49,752 nucleotides of DNA from an uncultured Porphyromonadaceae bacterium (GCA_902495245.1 CABUWI010000012.1:1-49752), one strand, 5' to 3'. Numbered from the stretch's first letter, positions 18,260 to 27,405 are shown. A program made the numbers and translations. Notes: generated by a model not told the origin, from the letters alone.

Positions 18260-18631
18260 ATGCAATTCAATGGAATTCAACTGGCAGCGATAACAAAAGC
18301 TGCCTATGCAATGATTGCTGCCGACGGACGTATAGACGATTCGGAAACGAGATTGCTCGTGCAAGAGTTGCGTAGTTTTGGTGTCTCTCAGGAAGATGCC
18401 AAGAATTTTGCCACGGTTGGAATGGCTATGGAGCCTACCACCATGCTCGTAACGCTCTCAGCTATGAGTGACGAGCAAAAGAAGTACGTGTGTGGTTTCC
18501 TTGGCAGCCTTATGGTTGTAGACGGAAATATAGACGACGCGGAAATGAAAATTTGGCAATTAACCTCGTCGCTAATGAAATGCCCTACGATGTCTCTTCA
18601 TGAGGCTTTGGAGTACTGGCAGAAGAATTGA
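18260..18631 (+). CDS. TerB-like small acidic protein
   Basis: A 123-residue helical protein with two similar halves: AMIAADGRIDDSETRLLV near 17-34 and GSLMVVDGNIDDAEMKIW near 77-94. The repeated 'xxADGxIDxxE' acidic turn is characteristic of the TerB/DjlA-N family, whose members bind metal ions and are linked to tellurite-resistance and stress or phage-defence clusters. It stands alone without other ter genes. It follows the M[G/A]FF genes after a 113-base gap with only a 22-codon ORF (18166-18234) that I do not call. Confidence 0.7.
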   Translation: MQFNGIQLAAITKAAYAMIAADGRIDDSETRLLVQELRSFGVSQEDAKNFATVGMAMEPTTMLVTLSAMSDEQKKYVCGFLGSLMVVDGNIDDAEMKIWQLTSSLMKCPTMSLHEALEYWQKN

Positions 18632-18659
18632 AAGGTTCTACGAACGTAATTATCATTAG

Positions 18660-18715
18660 GCTCGGTGTGGGTTGTTAAGATTCATAGCTATGACTACTAA
18701 TCGCCTATGCCGAGC
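18660..18715. other. Long intergenic hairpin
   Basis: 18660-18671 pairs with 18704-18715 over 12 bases including three G-T pairs, enclosing CATAGCTATG, itself a palindrome. It has no T-run, so it may be an RNA-processing or regulatory structure between the TerB-like gene and the next small gene rather than a terminator. Confidence 0.4.
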
Positions 18716-18739
18716 TTAAAACATTGAAAATGAAGTATT

Positions 18740-19069
18740 ATGCCAAGAGTTACACATATTTTTAAGCAGCAGCAACGTATTCAATGCGGGCAAATAATTG
18801 CAGATGATCCCGTCCAAAGAATCGCCTATCTTGATTACGATATTACTGGAAATGAAGTACAAATTTCGATATATCCAGTGTTGTCGCCCAAGCAAGCGCA
18901 TTTAGTAAAGCAAGATGGCTTTACCTTGTTTTATAACGGAGAAGACCCATCGTATAGGTTCGAAGTAGAATGTTGGCCGGATAATGGTACAATTAAACGA
19001 TTATCAGTATACCGTCTTGACACAGGCGTTGAATACAGGTATATCAGCGACCATCAGGATAGATTGTAG
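18740..19069 (+). CDS. Hypothetical protein, beta-rich
   Basis: A 109-residue protein with no recognised family. Alternating hydrophobic strands (QRIAYLDYD, EVQISIYPVL, SYRFEVECW, KRLSVYRLD) suggest a small beta-sandwich or barrel. No signal peptide is seen. It lies in the low-GC island, in the same direction as its neighbours, and is 24 bases upstream of the next gene. Confidence 0.6.
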   Translation: MPRVTHIFKQQQRIQCGQIIADDPVQRIAYLDYDITGNEVQISIYPVLSPKQAHLVKQDGFTLFYNGEDPSYRFEVECWPDNGTIKRLSVYRLDTGVEYRYISDHQDRL

Positions 19070-19093
19070 GCATCTGATATAAGTCGCTAATTT

Positions 19094-19465
19094 ATGATGC
19101 ATAAATATGTTGAGATAGTTAATTTTAAGGCCGTTCGGGCGAATACGAGTTTGCAGTTTAACGATATAATGGCAAATAGCACCGAATGGGGGAAATATAA
19201 TTTCTATCCAAATAATGGTGTAGTTGGACTTATAATTAGTGAAGATGCCAGAGGTCCCGAAGGCATATTATATGTATTGCAATGTGGCAAGAAATTATTT
19301 GTCCCTATTCTTCCGTTTGGAGTTCAATATATAACCGAATCTGAGTTTAAGCGTCGTTTACATGAAAACTCAGTTGTTGGGATAGATGTTTGGAAACGAA
19401 ATGACTACTCAGTAACAAATGATATACTAAACTATTTGGATAACATGTCGCGTAGACAAAAATAG
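19094..19465 (+). CDS. Hypothetical protein
   Basis: A 123-residue protein with mixed strands and helices and no recognised motif or signal peptide. It is co-directional with the preceding small gene (24-base gap) and AT-rich. It is the last gene of the island; the next gene is on the opposite strand after a strong minus-strand terminator. Two adjacent unrelated small genes fit an immunity-type or accessory cluster, without proof. Confidence 0.6.
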   Translation: MMHKYVEIVNFKAVRANTSLQFNDIMANSTEWGKYNFYPNNGVVGLIISEDARGPEGILYVLQCGKKLFVPILPFGVQYITESEFKRRLHENSVVGIDVWKRNDYSVTNDILNYLDNMSRRQK

Positions 19466-19590
19466 GAAATCATCAAATAGAATCGCCAATTTTATCACTG
19501 CATGTAGAGTGTCAATAATTGTGCTATGTGGGTTAGTGGAGGAAGCTCGGATTGTGCAATGAGGTTCGAATATAATGCAACGCAGGGCGG

Positions 19591-19633
19591 GGAAAAAGGG
19601 AAGGCGGCGCGATTTGCAGGGTCGCGCCGCCTT
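19591..19633 (-). terminator. Terminator of the secreted protein/GH29 operon
   Basis: A perfect 12-bp stem (19622-19633 with 19601-19612) with a 9-base loop is followed on the minus strand by CCCTTTTTCC. It lies 26 bases after the stop of the 19660-21996 gene. Confidence 0.9.
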
Positions 19634-19659
19634 TGAGGGGTCAGGGAAGAGGTGTCGTT

Positions 19660-21996
19660 TTATTTGATGAGCCGTTTGGCGGTCGTGGCGCCGCGGCGCT
19701 CAATGTAGAGGCCCGGGCGCGGGTTGCTGACGCGCATGCCCTGCAGGTTGAAGTATTCGGCGGCTTCGAGGTTGTCTGCGCTCGAGATGTCGGTAATTGC
19801 CGATTGCTCGACGGCTTTCACCAGAAAGGTGGAGCCGGCGTCGGCACCGCCGGTCCAGTAGGCGAGTTTGTTGCTGCGGTTGTTCATTCGGTTCGACGGG
19901 TAGCCTGCCTGATGGAGGTAGAAGCCGTTTTCGCCGCTGATGTTGGTGCTCGGGGTCGGAATCCAGTAGGTGTTGTTGGCGGCGGCTACGGGGGTGGCGG
20001 TCATTACGGGCCACGTGTCGGCGCCTGTGTTGGCCGAAGCGTCGGTCGACGAAGAGAGAATCATGTCTTGTCCGGCGCCGCGGTTAACGATTGTGAAACC
20101 TGTGAGCACGTTGCCCACGAAGGCCCATTGCGCGTTGTGGTTGTCGGCGGCGGGCAGCTGAGACGACGTGAGGCCGATGTAGTTCTGGCCGGGGGTGTGG
20201 ATCAGATATTTTTTGCCGGCCGTGATTGAGAGGTTATACCACATTGCGGCGTTTTGGCTGAGGCTTGGCTGAAAAGGGAGGTCTTGCGTGAGGGTGATGG
20301 TGAATTTTTCGTGCTCTTTTGTGGTTTTGCCTTCGGGCACGCCCGTTACCGAATAGTACGTATCGGGCACTTCGGTGTTGACCTCGAACGCGGGATAGTC
20401 TTTGCCGGGCAATGACACGAACGTGCGCGTGTCGACGTTTGTGCCGTCGACTTCGATGTCGTACGTGATGATTTTCATCACCATTGCCGAGCCGGCTTCG
20501 ACAAAGAGGCCTTCAATGAGCACGTCGCCGTCAATGACCTCGGCGGGAATTGTCAGGGTGTTGTTTTCGAGGTCGAAGCGGTCGATGTAGAAGTACTCGT
20601 CGCGGTATTGCGGATTTCCGCACACGAGCGAGTCGCCCGTGAGGTTATAGCCGTGGCGCACGCGCACGCCGTTGTAGGTGAAGCCGTTCGAGGGGTTCAT
20701 TTTGATTTCGAGGCTTTGGCCGAACGGCACTTGCTGGCCCGAGATAGGCAGGCCGTCGGCGGCCATCAGGATTTCGCCGTTGCGGTTGTCCTGATTGACG
20801 CTGACCCGGTCGTTGTGGACGTTGAGCAGCACGTCGACCACGCCGCCGCCGTTTGACAGGATATTGTTGTTGGCCGCGATGTTGCCGCCTGGGTCAACGT
20901 TGTTCCAGTCGACTTTGTAGCGCATGCGGTAGAAGCCGGCCGCCAGGTCTGCGGGAATGGTGAATGCGGGCATTACCATGGTGTTGAACGAGCCTTCGCG
21001 AATTTCGGTGCCGGCCGAGTTGCGTCCGCTGCCCGACTCGCCTTTGCGGAAGAAGGAGTATGACATGAGGTCGGTCGATGTGTCGAGGCGGTTGTCATCG
21101 TCTGTGCCGTAGCTGAATTCGCCGTCGTTATCCTTGTCGAGATAGGCGTAGCCGTGCATGAACGAGCCGTTGTAGGTGATTTTGGGCGTAACGTTGTCGC
21201 CAGCCTTCACCTTGAAGGGGTCTTCGAAGCGCTGATTGTAGCCTTTGAGCTCGCTGCGCGGAATGTTGATTGACATGTTGCCGTCGCTTCCGCCGTTGAG
21301 GTTCACGGCCTGAATCGTGCGGTCGTTGCGTCCCCAGTCTGATTCGGTCAGGAAGTTGACGGGGTAGTCGCCCGAGGCGAAGCGGGGCGCATAGTTGTCG
21401 TTAATCAGAATCTCGTCAATATAAACCGCGAAGTCGGCGGTGAGGGTATGGGGAGCCTCGCAGTGGGGCACGACGACGAGCGAGTGGATTTCAACGCCGG
21501 CATTGCAGCGGATGCTGAATACGGCGTCGTTCCATTCGTCGGCTTTGATGTCGTTGATGGGGTAGGCCCAGAACTGTTCAACCTGATTCGACTGATTTTC
21601 GCGGTCGGCGCGCTTGCCGAGGCCGATGAGCATGATGCGGCCTTCGACCGGCTTGTGAATCATGACGTGGGCGTAGTATCGGCCGTCGCTTTCGATGGTC
21701 AGCGGGGTGGGCAGGTCGATTTTGGCGCCGAACGTGTTTGAGCCGAAGCGCGAGCGCTGAACGCCGAGAATCTTGGCTGTCGGGTTGGTGTCGTCGTCGG
21801 CCAGATGGTTGTCAAGCACGGCGTAATTGCCCTGAAGGCGGCCTGTGCGGAAGGGAGATTGCTCCCAAGTGTCATAGACGCCTACGACGGGCGTTGTGGC
21901 GTCAGATTCGAAGTCTAACGAGATTTCTTGTGCACCGATTACTGACGGAACTGCCGCCGCGGCACACAGTAAGATGGTTTTATATAGGTTTTTCAT
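19660..21996 (-). CDS. Secreted multidomain protein with sorting-type C-terminus
   Basis: A 778-residue exported protein. Residues 1-22 are a signal peptide (MKNLYKTILLCAAAAV...GAQ). A jelly-roll-like domain follows at about 24-210 (ISLDFES...FAVYIDEILIND). A central region carries YLDKDNDGEFSYGTDDDN, resembling calcium-binding loops. A module at about 582-732 (NAAMWYN..., NAQWAFVG, GFTIVNRGAG) resembles the beta-trefoil-like modules of the protein at 18-2990. The last ~44 residues (ITDISS...YFNLQGMRV...GLYIERR) are the sorting domain. The ATG at 21996 starts the signal peptide; the frame extends further but into the intergenic spacer. It lies 23 bases after the GH29 gene, so the two are probably co-expressed, the second perhaps binding the same glycan. 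Confidence 0.85.
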   Translation of the reverse strand: MKNLYKTILLCAAAAVPSVIGAQEISLDFESDATTPVVGVYDTWEQSPFRTGRLQGNYAVLDNHLADDDTNPTAKILGVQRSRFGSNTFGAKIDLPTPLTIESDGRYYAHVMIHKPVEGRIMLIGLGKRADRENQSNQVEQFWAYPINDIKADEWNDAVFSIRCNAGVEIHSLVVVPHCEAPHTLTADFAVYIDEILINDNYAPRFASGDYPVNFLTESDWGRNDRTIQAVNLNGGSDGNMSINIPRSELKGYNQRFEDPFKVKAGDNVTPKITYNGSFMHGYAYLDKDNDGEFSYGTDDDNRLDTSTDLMSYSFFRKGESGSGRNSAGTEIREGSFNTMVMPAFTIPADLAAGFYRMRYKVDWNNVDPGGNIAANNNILSNGGGVVDVLLNVHNDRVSVNQDNRNGEILMAADGLPISGQQVPFGQSLEIKMNPSNGFTYNGVRVRHGYNLTGDSLVCGNPQYRDEYFYIDRFDLENNTLTIPAEVIDGDVLIEGLFVEAGSAMVMKIITYDIEVDGTNVDTRTFVSLPGKDYPAFEVNTEVPDTYYSVTGVPEGKTTKEHEKFTITLTQDLPFQPSLSQNAAMWYNLSITAGKKYLIHTPGQNYIGLTSSQLPAADNHNAQWAFVGNVLTGFTIVNRGAGQDMILSSSTDASANTGADTWPVMTATPVAAANNTYWIPTPSTNISGENGFYLHQAGYPSNRMNNRSNKLAYWTGGADAGSTFLVKAVEQSAITDISSADNLEAAEYFNLQGMRVSNPRPGLYIERRGATTAKRLIK

Positions 21997-22019
21997 TGCT
22001 GTAGTCGGGGTTAAGGCTG

Positions 22020-23543
22020 TTAGTAAACGGAAATGGTGTGGAGCAGCGGGCAAGCGCGGCTGTCGGTAATGGTGATTCTGACGGCCTTGGCCCGTGTGCC
22101 GGCGTCATAGCTGCCCGAGGTCTTGCCGTTGAGCGGAATGATGCGCTTGTGGCCGATGGTGGTCTGTGTGATGTTGGCTGCAGCCTGTTCCCAGTTAGAG
22201 CCGTCGGCGCTTGTTTCGATCTTGAATCCTTTTACGCGCTGGCCTTTGGCTATGTATTCCTGGAGGGCGACGTAGCGAATGGTCTGCGGCTCGTTCCATG
22301 TCAGGGTAATCGAAGCCGAGAGTTCGCCGTCGTTTGTGGCCCAGTAGGTGTCTTTGTCTCCGTCGATGAGGTTGGCGGCGTCGTAGGTGCGGGCGGCGCC
22401 GTTTGCGCGGCCGGCGCTGGCGGTTACGGTTGCCTGCGGGGCGAGGTCAGTGCCGAGGCGGTTGGTTAGCAGCTTGCCGAGGTTCTTGAGGGTGTTGACC
22501 GAGCTTGCGGGCAGCGAGCCTGACTGGTCGGGCGGAATGTTGAGAATCAGGTTGGCGTTGCGGCCCACAGTCTCGAGATACATCTGGAAGAGGCGCTCGG
22601 CGCTGAGGTCGCTCTGGTTTGCGTGCCAGAACCAGCCTGCCGATGTGCCCTTTGCGTCGCTTTCGCCCGGGAGCCATATCCAGCCTTTTTCCTGGCCGGT
22701 GTTGCGGTTTGCGGCTTCGGAGGCGGCTCCGCGTTCAATCATTGACCAGTTTGTCTCGCCGGCATAGCCCGATTCGTTGCCGATCCATCGGGCCTCTTCG
22801 CCGACGCCCCACATGACGCAGTCGGGGGCGATTGAGTGGATATAGTCGCGGAGGTTGGGCACGTCGTAATAGGTCGCGGCGTCGATTGTGCGGTTTCCGC
22901 CTTCGCCTCCGTAGTATCCGCTGCCTCCGTTTGCGCCGTCGAACCACATTTCAAACTGGTCGCTGCCGTATTGGGCAATTTCGTCGCATTGTTTTATGAA
23001 CACTTCCTTGACGTATCGGTCAGTGCCGTAGAGGGCGCTGTTTCGGTCCCAGGGCGAGATGTAGAAGCCGTATTTCATGTCCAGGTCGCGTGCGGCTGCG
23101 GCGAAGTCGCGCGGAATGTTCGTCGCGGCGCCGTTGGCGTTAGACGAAGCGGTGCAGCGGTGGTCGGTTGTTTCTGTGGGCCAGAGGCAGAAGCCGTCGT
23201 GATGCTTCACAACGGCGATGCCGCCGCGCATGCCGGCGGCCTTTACGGCCTCGAGCCATTGGCGCGGATTGGGGGCTGCGGTCGGCGCGAAGAGGTTGAC
23301 GTCTTCGTCGCCGTTGCCCCATTCCAGACCGGTATATGTGTTCATTCCGTAGTGGAAGAAGGCATAAAATTCAAGTTCCTGCCATTTCAGCTGGCGCGGT
23401 GTGGGCAACGGGTGGCACGGAGCCGGTTCATTGTCGGGATAGGTGTAGGTGTTGTCGATCAGTGGCAGTTCTTCGGCCGAGAGAGCCATCGAAACCGCAC
23501 CTATGGCCAATCCTACAGTGAACTTTTTGCAAAAGTGTTTCAT
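22020..23543 (-). CDS. Secreted GH29-type alpha-L-fucosidase with C-terminal F5/8 (CBM32-like) domain
   Basis: A 507-residue glycosidase. After a signal peptide (about 1-22) the GH29 barrel shows FFHYGMNTYTG, VVKHHDGFCLWPT, KYGFYISPWDR and EMWFDGANG, where the Asp is the expected nucleophile. NANLILNIPPDQSG closes the barrel near residue 345. A discoidin-like domain (about 365-507: LIDGDKDTYWATN, VRITITDSRACPLL) should bind carbohydrate. It would release fucose from host or dietary glycans outside the cell or in the periplasm. Unlike its neighbour it has no sorting-type C-terminus. It has its own promoter at 23576. Confidence 0.9.
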   Translation of the reverse strand: MKHFCKKFTVGLAIGAVSMALSAEELPLIDNTYTYPDNEPAPCHPLPTPRQLKWQELEFYAFFHYGMNTYTGLEWGNGDEDVNLFAPTAAPNPRQWLEAVKAAGMRGGIAVVKHHDGFCLWPTETTDHRCTASSNANGAATNIPRDFAAAARDLDMKYGFYISPWDRNSALYGTDRYVKEVFIKQCDEIAQYGSDQFEMWFDGANGGSGYYGGEGGNRTIDAATYYDVPNLRDYIHSIAPDCVMWGVGEEARWIGNESGYAGETNWSMIERGAASEAANRNTGQEKGWIWLPGESDAKGTSAGWFWHANQSDLSAERLFQMYLETVGRNANLILNIPPDQSGSLPASSVNTLKNLGKLLTNRLGTDLAPQATVTASAGRANGAARTYDAANLIDGDKDTYWATNDGELSASITLTWNEPQTIRYVALQEYIAKGQRVKGFKIETSADGSNWEQAAANITQTTIGHKRIIPLNGKTSGSYDAGTRAKAVRITITDSRACPLLHTISVY

Positions 23544-23575
23544 GTGAGAAATTTGGTTTTAAGGTTATTTGGGAG

Positions 23576-23606
23576 CAAAATTACAAAAAAATCAGTTAAA
23601 AAGCAA
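23576..23606 (-). promoter_or_regulatory. Promoter of the GH29 operon
   Basis: TAATTTTG at 23576-23583 on the minus strand, with TTG at 23604-23606 and a 20-base spacer. The ATG is 33 bases downstream. Confidence 0.75.
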
Positions 23607-23630
23607 CAGCGGGGCGCAATAGCGCCCCGC
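23595..23630 (-). terminator. Terminator after tpx
   Basis: A 9-bp GCGGGGCGC stem with a 4-base loop (23609-23630) is followed on the minus strand by TGTTGCTTTTTAAC. It lies 28 bases after the tpx stop and abuts the next promoter. Confidence 0.88.
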
Positions 23631-23658
23631 CGTCGGTCAGTTTGAAATCTTATGGCGG

Positions 23659-24165
23659 TCAGGAGTGTCTGAGCATGGCCATGGCCGCACGATAGTCGGG
23701 TTCGGTGGTTATCTCGTCGACGAGTTGCCTGTAGAGCACCTTGAGGTCGCCGTCGATGATGATGACGGCGCGCGCCAGCAGTCCGGCCAGAGGGCCGTCG
23801 ACAAGCTGCACGCCGTATTTCTGGACGAACAGCGGCGAGCGGAAGGCGGAGGCCACGATGAGATTGTCGATGCCCTCGGCCGTGCAGAAGCGCTTTGCGG
23901 CAAACGGGAGGTCCATCGACACGCAGATAACCTGCACGTCGGGCACTGAGGCCGCCTCGGCGTTGAAACGGCGCACGGAGGCAGCGCAGACGGAAGTGTC
24001 GAGCGAGGGGAAGATGTTGAGCACCACTTTCTTGCCGAGAAAATCGTTGCAGCGGATTTCTTTCATATCCGAGTCGACCAGAGTGAAGCACGGGGCTTTC
24101 TCGCCGATTGCGGGCAGCGAGCCGTAGGTGTGGCAGGGCGAGCCTTCAAAATATACGGTTTCCAT
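23659..24165 (-). CDS. tpx: Thiol peroxidase
   Basis: A 168-residue atypical 2-Cys peroxiredoxin, the same length as E. coli Tpx. The peroxidatic Cys60 sits in SLDTSVC and the resolving Cys94 in KRFC, matching the E. coli pair (61/95). It reduces lipid and hydrogen peroxides using thioredoxin, in the cytoplasm or periplasm. The N-terminus lacks a signal peptide. It follows the upstream gene by 19 bases in an operon of two redox-type proteins. Confidence 0.95.
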   Translation of the reverse strand: METVYFEGSPCHTYGSLPAIGEKAPCFTLVDSDMKEIRCNDFLGKKVVLNIFPSLDTSVCAASVRRFNAEAASVPDVQVICVSMDLPFAAKRFCTAEGIDNLIVASAFRSPLFVQKYGVQLVDGPLAGLLARAVIIIDGDLKVLYRQLVDEITTEPDYRAAMAMLRHS

Positions 24166-24184
24166 AGAGTTAAACGTGGGGGTG

Positions 24185-25327
24185 TTATTTTTTCATAGTT
24201 GTCAGCATACAGATAACGTCGGTTGCAAACTGATTGTTCAGCCCGATGATGAGCGAGCCGATGCGGCCGTCGGGGTCGCACGCCAACGTAACGGGCAGCG
24301 TGGCGGCGCCGCAGTCGGCTGCCAGTCCGGCGGCCGCACACACGGCGGTCTCGCCCCGGCGCGCGGGCCCGAGCAGTTCGGCCAGGGCGTCGCGGTCTTT
24401 GCCGGTCGAGGCCCAGATGACGTCGACGTCGGCCGGCATGCGGTCAACGGCCTCGCGCACCTCGCCTGCCAGCCGCGGCGCCAGGGTCGAGGCCGGGTCG
24501 AAGAGCACAAGCAGGGTGGGGCGCTCGAAGCCCTGGGCGGCCTGGCGCTCCAGTCGCCCCGACCCGTCGGCCAGGGGCAGCGAGAATGCGGGCAGGCGGG
24601 CGCCGCGCATCTGCTCGATTGCGAACTGGCTTTCGCGGCAGCGGGCAAAGACGTCGGGATAGCGGAGCCGCAGCGCCGCCTCGTCGAGGCGCCCCATCGA
24701 GGGCACCGTGTCGGTGAACACGGCCATGACCTGCTGCGCGGAAATCGCGCCGGGATTATAGTCGGCTGCAAACTCGCGCGGGCGCAGCGTCGCGGCGTCG
24801 AACGTCCACGAGAGCTCTGCGTCGGGTTCGCCGGCGCTCAGCCTGACGGCGTCGAGTCTGAACACGTTGCCGGCCGCCGGAGTCAGCCTGTAGCTGAATC
24901 CGGGTCCGGCAAGGGCCCGCAGTTGCGTCGCCATGCGCGAAGGGAGGAGTGAGGAGAACTGAGCGGAGTTTTGCGGCTCGCGTGCGCCTTGGGGCGCGGC
25001 CGCGTCCCAGTCGGCATGATGTTCGCGCAGACGTCGGTTGCGAAAGTCGTAGAAATGGCCTTCAAACCATGCGGTGAAGCCATGCACCGGCCCCGAGGGC
25101 GAGTCGACGGTCCAGTCAATCAGATAGCTGTCGGGGTCGGCCGGCTGCTGCAGGGCGACGGTGTAGACAATGTCGTCATCGGCCTGGGGCAGCGTAACCG
25201 CATAGCTCACTGTGGCCGCATAGCCGGCCATGTTTTCGAGCGCGGCCGCAATGTCGTCGAGCGAGGGCGTCGCCGCGGCGGCGCCCTGTGCGATTGAAGC
25301 GATGAATAAAAAAGTCCCGAATCTCAT
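24185..25327 (-). CDS. Exported LolA-like / thioredoxin-like protein
   Basis: A 380-residue protein with a short signal peptide (about 1-18, ending GAAAA). The first half (20-235) has the alternating strands of LolA/outer-membrane lipoprotein-sorting-like domains (YAATVSYAVTLPQADDDIVY...). The second half (about 240-380) resembles a redoxin (RLPAFSLPLADGSGRLERQA, PTLLVLFDPAS) but lacks a CxxC, so it is probably not an active disulfide reductase. It may be a scaffold or lipid-binding protein of the envelope. It is expressed with tpx. No close family is recognised. Confidence 0.75.
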   Translation of the reverse strand: MRFGTFLFIASIAQGAAAATPSLDDIAAALENMAGYAATVSYAVTLPQADDDIVYTVALQQPADPDSYLIDWTVDSPSGPVHGFTAWFEGHFYDFRNRRLREHHADWDAAAPQGAREPQNSAQFSSLLPSRMATQLRALAGPGFSYRLTPAAGNVFRLDAVRLSAGEPDAELSWTFDAATLRPREFAADYNPGAISAQQVMAVFTDTVPSMGRLDEAALRLRYPDVFARCRESQFAIEQMRGARLPAFSLPLADGSGRLERQAAQGFERPTLLVLFDPASTLAPRLAGEVREAVDRMPADVDVIWASTGKDRDALAELLGPARRGETAVCAAAGLAADCGAATLPVTLACDPDGRIGSLIIGLNNQFATDVICMLTTMKK

Positions 25328-25409
25328 AAATAAATAGTTGAATCACATCTATAACAGCGCGGGCGCGAAGAAAGTTTGCATTCTACGCCCGGGCCGCTGC
25401 GGCGAGGGC

Positions 25410-25417
25410 TAACTTTG
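25410..25417 (+). promoter_or_regulatory. TAACTTTG promoter box of the propeller-like gene
   Basis: TAACTTTG ends 12 bases before the ATG at 25430, leaving almost no leader. No TTG at the standard spacing. Confidence 0.6.
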
Positions 25418-25429
25418 CGCGAAAAAAGC

Positions 25430-27337
25430 ATGATGACGACTGTAAAAATCGATTTGCCCGCGGCCGGCGAATGGGCCGACGGCGAGAACATGGCCATCAA
25501 CCTGCGCGCGGCGCGCGGTGTGGGGTCGCCGAGCGTGCCCGCGGGCGTGCCGGCAGTGGTAACGGCCGATGCGGGCGCTGCCTGCGAGGTGATGGGGTCG
25601 GGGTCGGTGCTCACGGTGGGCGCCGACATGCTCTCGCTCAGCCTTGACGGCGAAGACGCGGGCCGGCTCGGGGCGCCTTTTCTGTCGCTGCTGCCCGAGG
25701 GCGAGGGCAACGAGGCGCTGATTTTCACCACGGCCGGTGCGGAATGGTTTGCCGAGGGCCGATGTCAGGGCTCGGCGCCGGCCGACCTCGACGTGAAAAT
25801 CGAGAGCGAAGAGGTTGAAACGACGTTTTCGGCCACGGTTGTATGTCCCGACCTCAAGGGCCCTTACAGCCGTCTCAGCGGCGAACTTACGGCCGACGAC
25901 CGCCGCCGTGCGGCCGAGGCAGTGGGCGACGCCCTGGCGTCCGTAGCGGCTCAGGCGCGTGGCCGCGGCCTGTTTGTCGGCCCGTGCAGGGTGGGGTGGC
26001 GCCTTGTCGACGCCGCCGGGCGCACAATAGCCTCGGGCGCGCCTCAGACCGTCGGGTCGCTGCCCGCGCTGCCGACCCTGCATTTCACGGCCACGAAATC
26101 GGGCACCGCCTTCAGTGTCGCCACTACCGACACGCTCAGCCTTGCGGGGCGCCGGCTGCGGCTCACGGCGGCCCGCAGCGCTTCGGAGTTCTGGCGCCGC
26201 CGGGGCGCACGCATCGTGGTGAACGTGATTCCCGACTGCATGGAGCTGAGCGGCGTAACGGGGCGCCTGGCCGAACAGAGCTCAACGACGTCGACTCTGA
26301 GCCTGACGCCGGTAGTGGCGCCCGTCGAAAAGAGCGGCGGCGCTTTGAGCGCCGCGGTCGGGAATCCGCTCGAGGGCGTGGAGGCGGTGCTTGACCCTGT
26401 CGCGGCGGCCGATTCGGGCGCCAGCGGTGTGGCCGCGGGGTCGCCTGTCGTGGCGAGCGTGGCCTTTCGCAGCGGCTCGCTGACGGCCTATGCGCTTGAG
26501 GGGCGGACGGGGGTGATGGCCGTGGCGGCGTCGGCCGACCCTTTGGCCCTGCGGGCCGAGGCGCGCGTTTGTCGCGGCCGGATTGTGCGCATCTGTGCCC
26601 CGGCGGGCATGAGCGGCGGCTGGAACTACGGGCGCCATCATCTGCTGGTTTTCGCGACAGACGGCATCTATGCCGTGAGTGTCGACGGGCGGTTGCAGAC
26701 GGTGTCGTCGGCGTGTGTCTGCGACGGTGCGGGCATCAGCCGGCCCGACGGTGTCGTGGCGGCTCCGTCAGCGCTCTATGCCGCCATGTCGGAGGGGCGG
26801 CTGCTGAGGCTGCGCGGCGCGCGGGTCGAGAGGGTCGACGTGGCCTGCGCGGCGGTGGCCGTGGGTCGCGGCGATGTGTGCGACGAACTCTGGATTCTGG
26901 GGCGCGACGGCCGGGTGTTCGTGCTCGACGGCCGCGGGCGCCTGTCCATGCGCTCAACGGTGGCCGTGAGGCGGTTTGTCGGTGGCGGCAGCTTTGCGGT
27001 CGACACTGCCGGCGCCCTGCGAGACCTCGGCCGCGAAGAGGCCTCGGAGGTGGCCGTGGGGTGGTGCAGGCGGTTTGTCGCGCCCGCTGCGGGCCGTCGG
27101 GCGCGCCGTGTGGAGTGGCGGCTCGACTCGGCCGGGGTTACGAATCTTGACCTGAGCCTGTCGGTCGACTCGGGCGGCGGCCGTCAGCGTGTCGTCGCGC
27201 TGCGGGTAAACGGGGCGGTCAACGCGCCGGTCAGCGCCGACTTGCGGCTTGCGCGGCGCCCGTGGCTCACGGCGCAGCTCGGCGGCGTAGTCGCGCCCGC
27301 GACGCGCCTGGGAGAGTTTCGACTAATCGCTGATTGA
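25430..27337 (+). CDS. Putative phage-type propeller/tail-hub structural protein
   Basis: A 635-residue protein without signal peptide. The C-terminal half has repeats that look like a beta-propeller (HLLVFATDGIYAVSVDG, GVVAAPSALYAAMSEGRLL, ELWILGRDGRVFVLDGRG). This pattern is seen in the tail-stabilising proteins of podovirus-type phages (P22 gp10 / T7 gp12 group). The N-terminal motif (IDLPAAGEWADGENMAINLR) also reads like such proteins. This assignment is from memory of the pattern and is tentative. It stands alone, but a phage head module lies 9 kb away. The start at 25430 follows a promoter box by 12 bases; upstream codons to 25376 are excluded. GC and codon use match the host, suggesting long residence. 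Confidence 0.5.
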   Translation: MMTTVKIDLPAAGEWADGENMAINLRAARGVGSPSVPAGVPAVVTADAGAACEVMGSGSVLTVGADMLSLSLDGEDAGRLGAPFLSLLPEGEGNEALIFTTAGAEWFAEGRCQGSAPADLDVKIESEEVETTFSATVVCPDLKGPYSRLSGELTADDRRRAAEAVGDALASVAAQARGRGLFVGPCRVGWRLVDAAGRTIASGAPQTVGSLPALPTLHFTATKSGTAFSVATTDTLSLAGRRLRLTAARSASEFWRRRGARIVVNVIPDCMELSGVTGRLAEQSSTTSTLSLTPVVAPVEKSGGALSAAVGNPLEGVEAVLDPVAAADSGASGVAAGSPVVASVAFRSGSLTAYALEGRTGVMAVAASADPLALRAEARVCRGRIVRICAPAGMSGGWNYGRHHLLVFATDGIYAVSVDGRLQTVSSACVCDGAGISRPDGVVAAPSALYAAMSEGRLLRLRGARVERVDVACAAVAVGRGDVCDELWILGRDGRVFVLDGRGRLSMRSTVAVRRFVGGGSFAVDTAGALRDLGREEASEVAVGWCRRFVAPAAGRRARRVEWRLDSAGVTNLDLSLSVDSGGGRQRVVALRVNGAVNAPVSADLRLARRPWLTAQLGGVVAPATRLGEFRLIAD

Positions 27338-27340
27338 TAA

Positions 27341-27387
27341 TAACTTATATAAAATTATATAATTTATATAAAGTTATATAATTTCTA
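27341..27387. repeat. AT-only imperfect palindrome/tandem repeat
   Basis: A run of AACTTATATAAAATTATAT-like units directly after the stop at 27337 is nearly its own reverse complement. It is an AT-rich array placed on a gene end, as at 7004-7060. Confidence 0.7.
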
Positions 27388-27405
27388 ATTCGCGAATTTC
27401 CAGTG

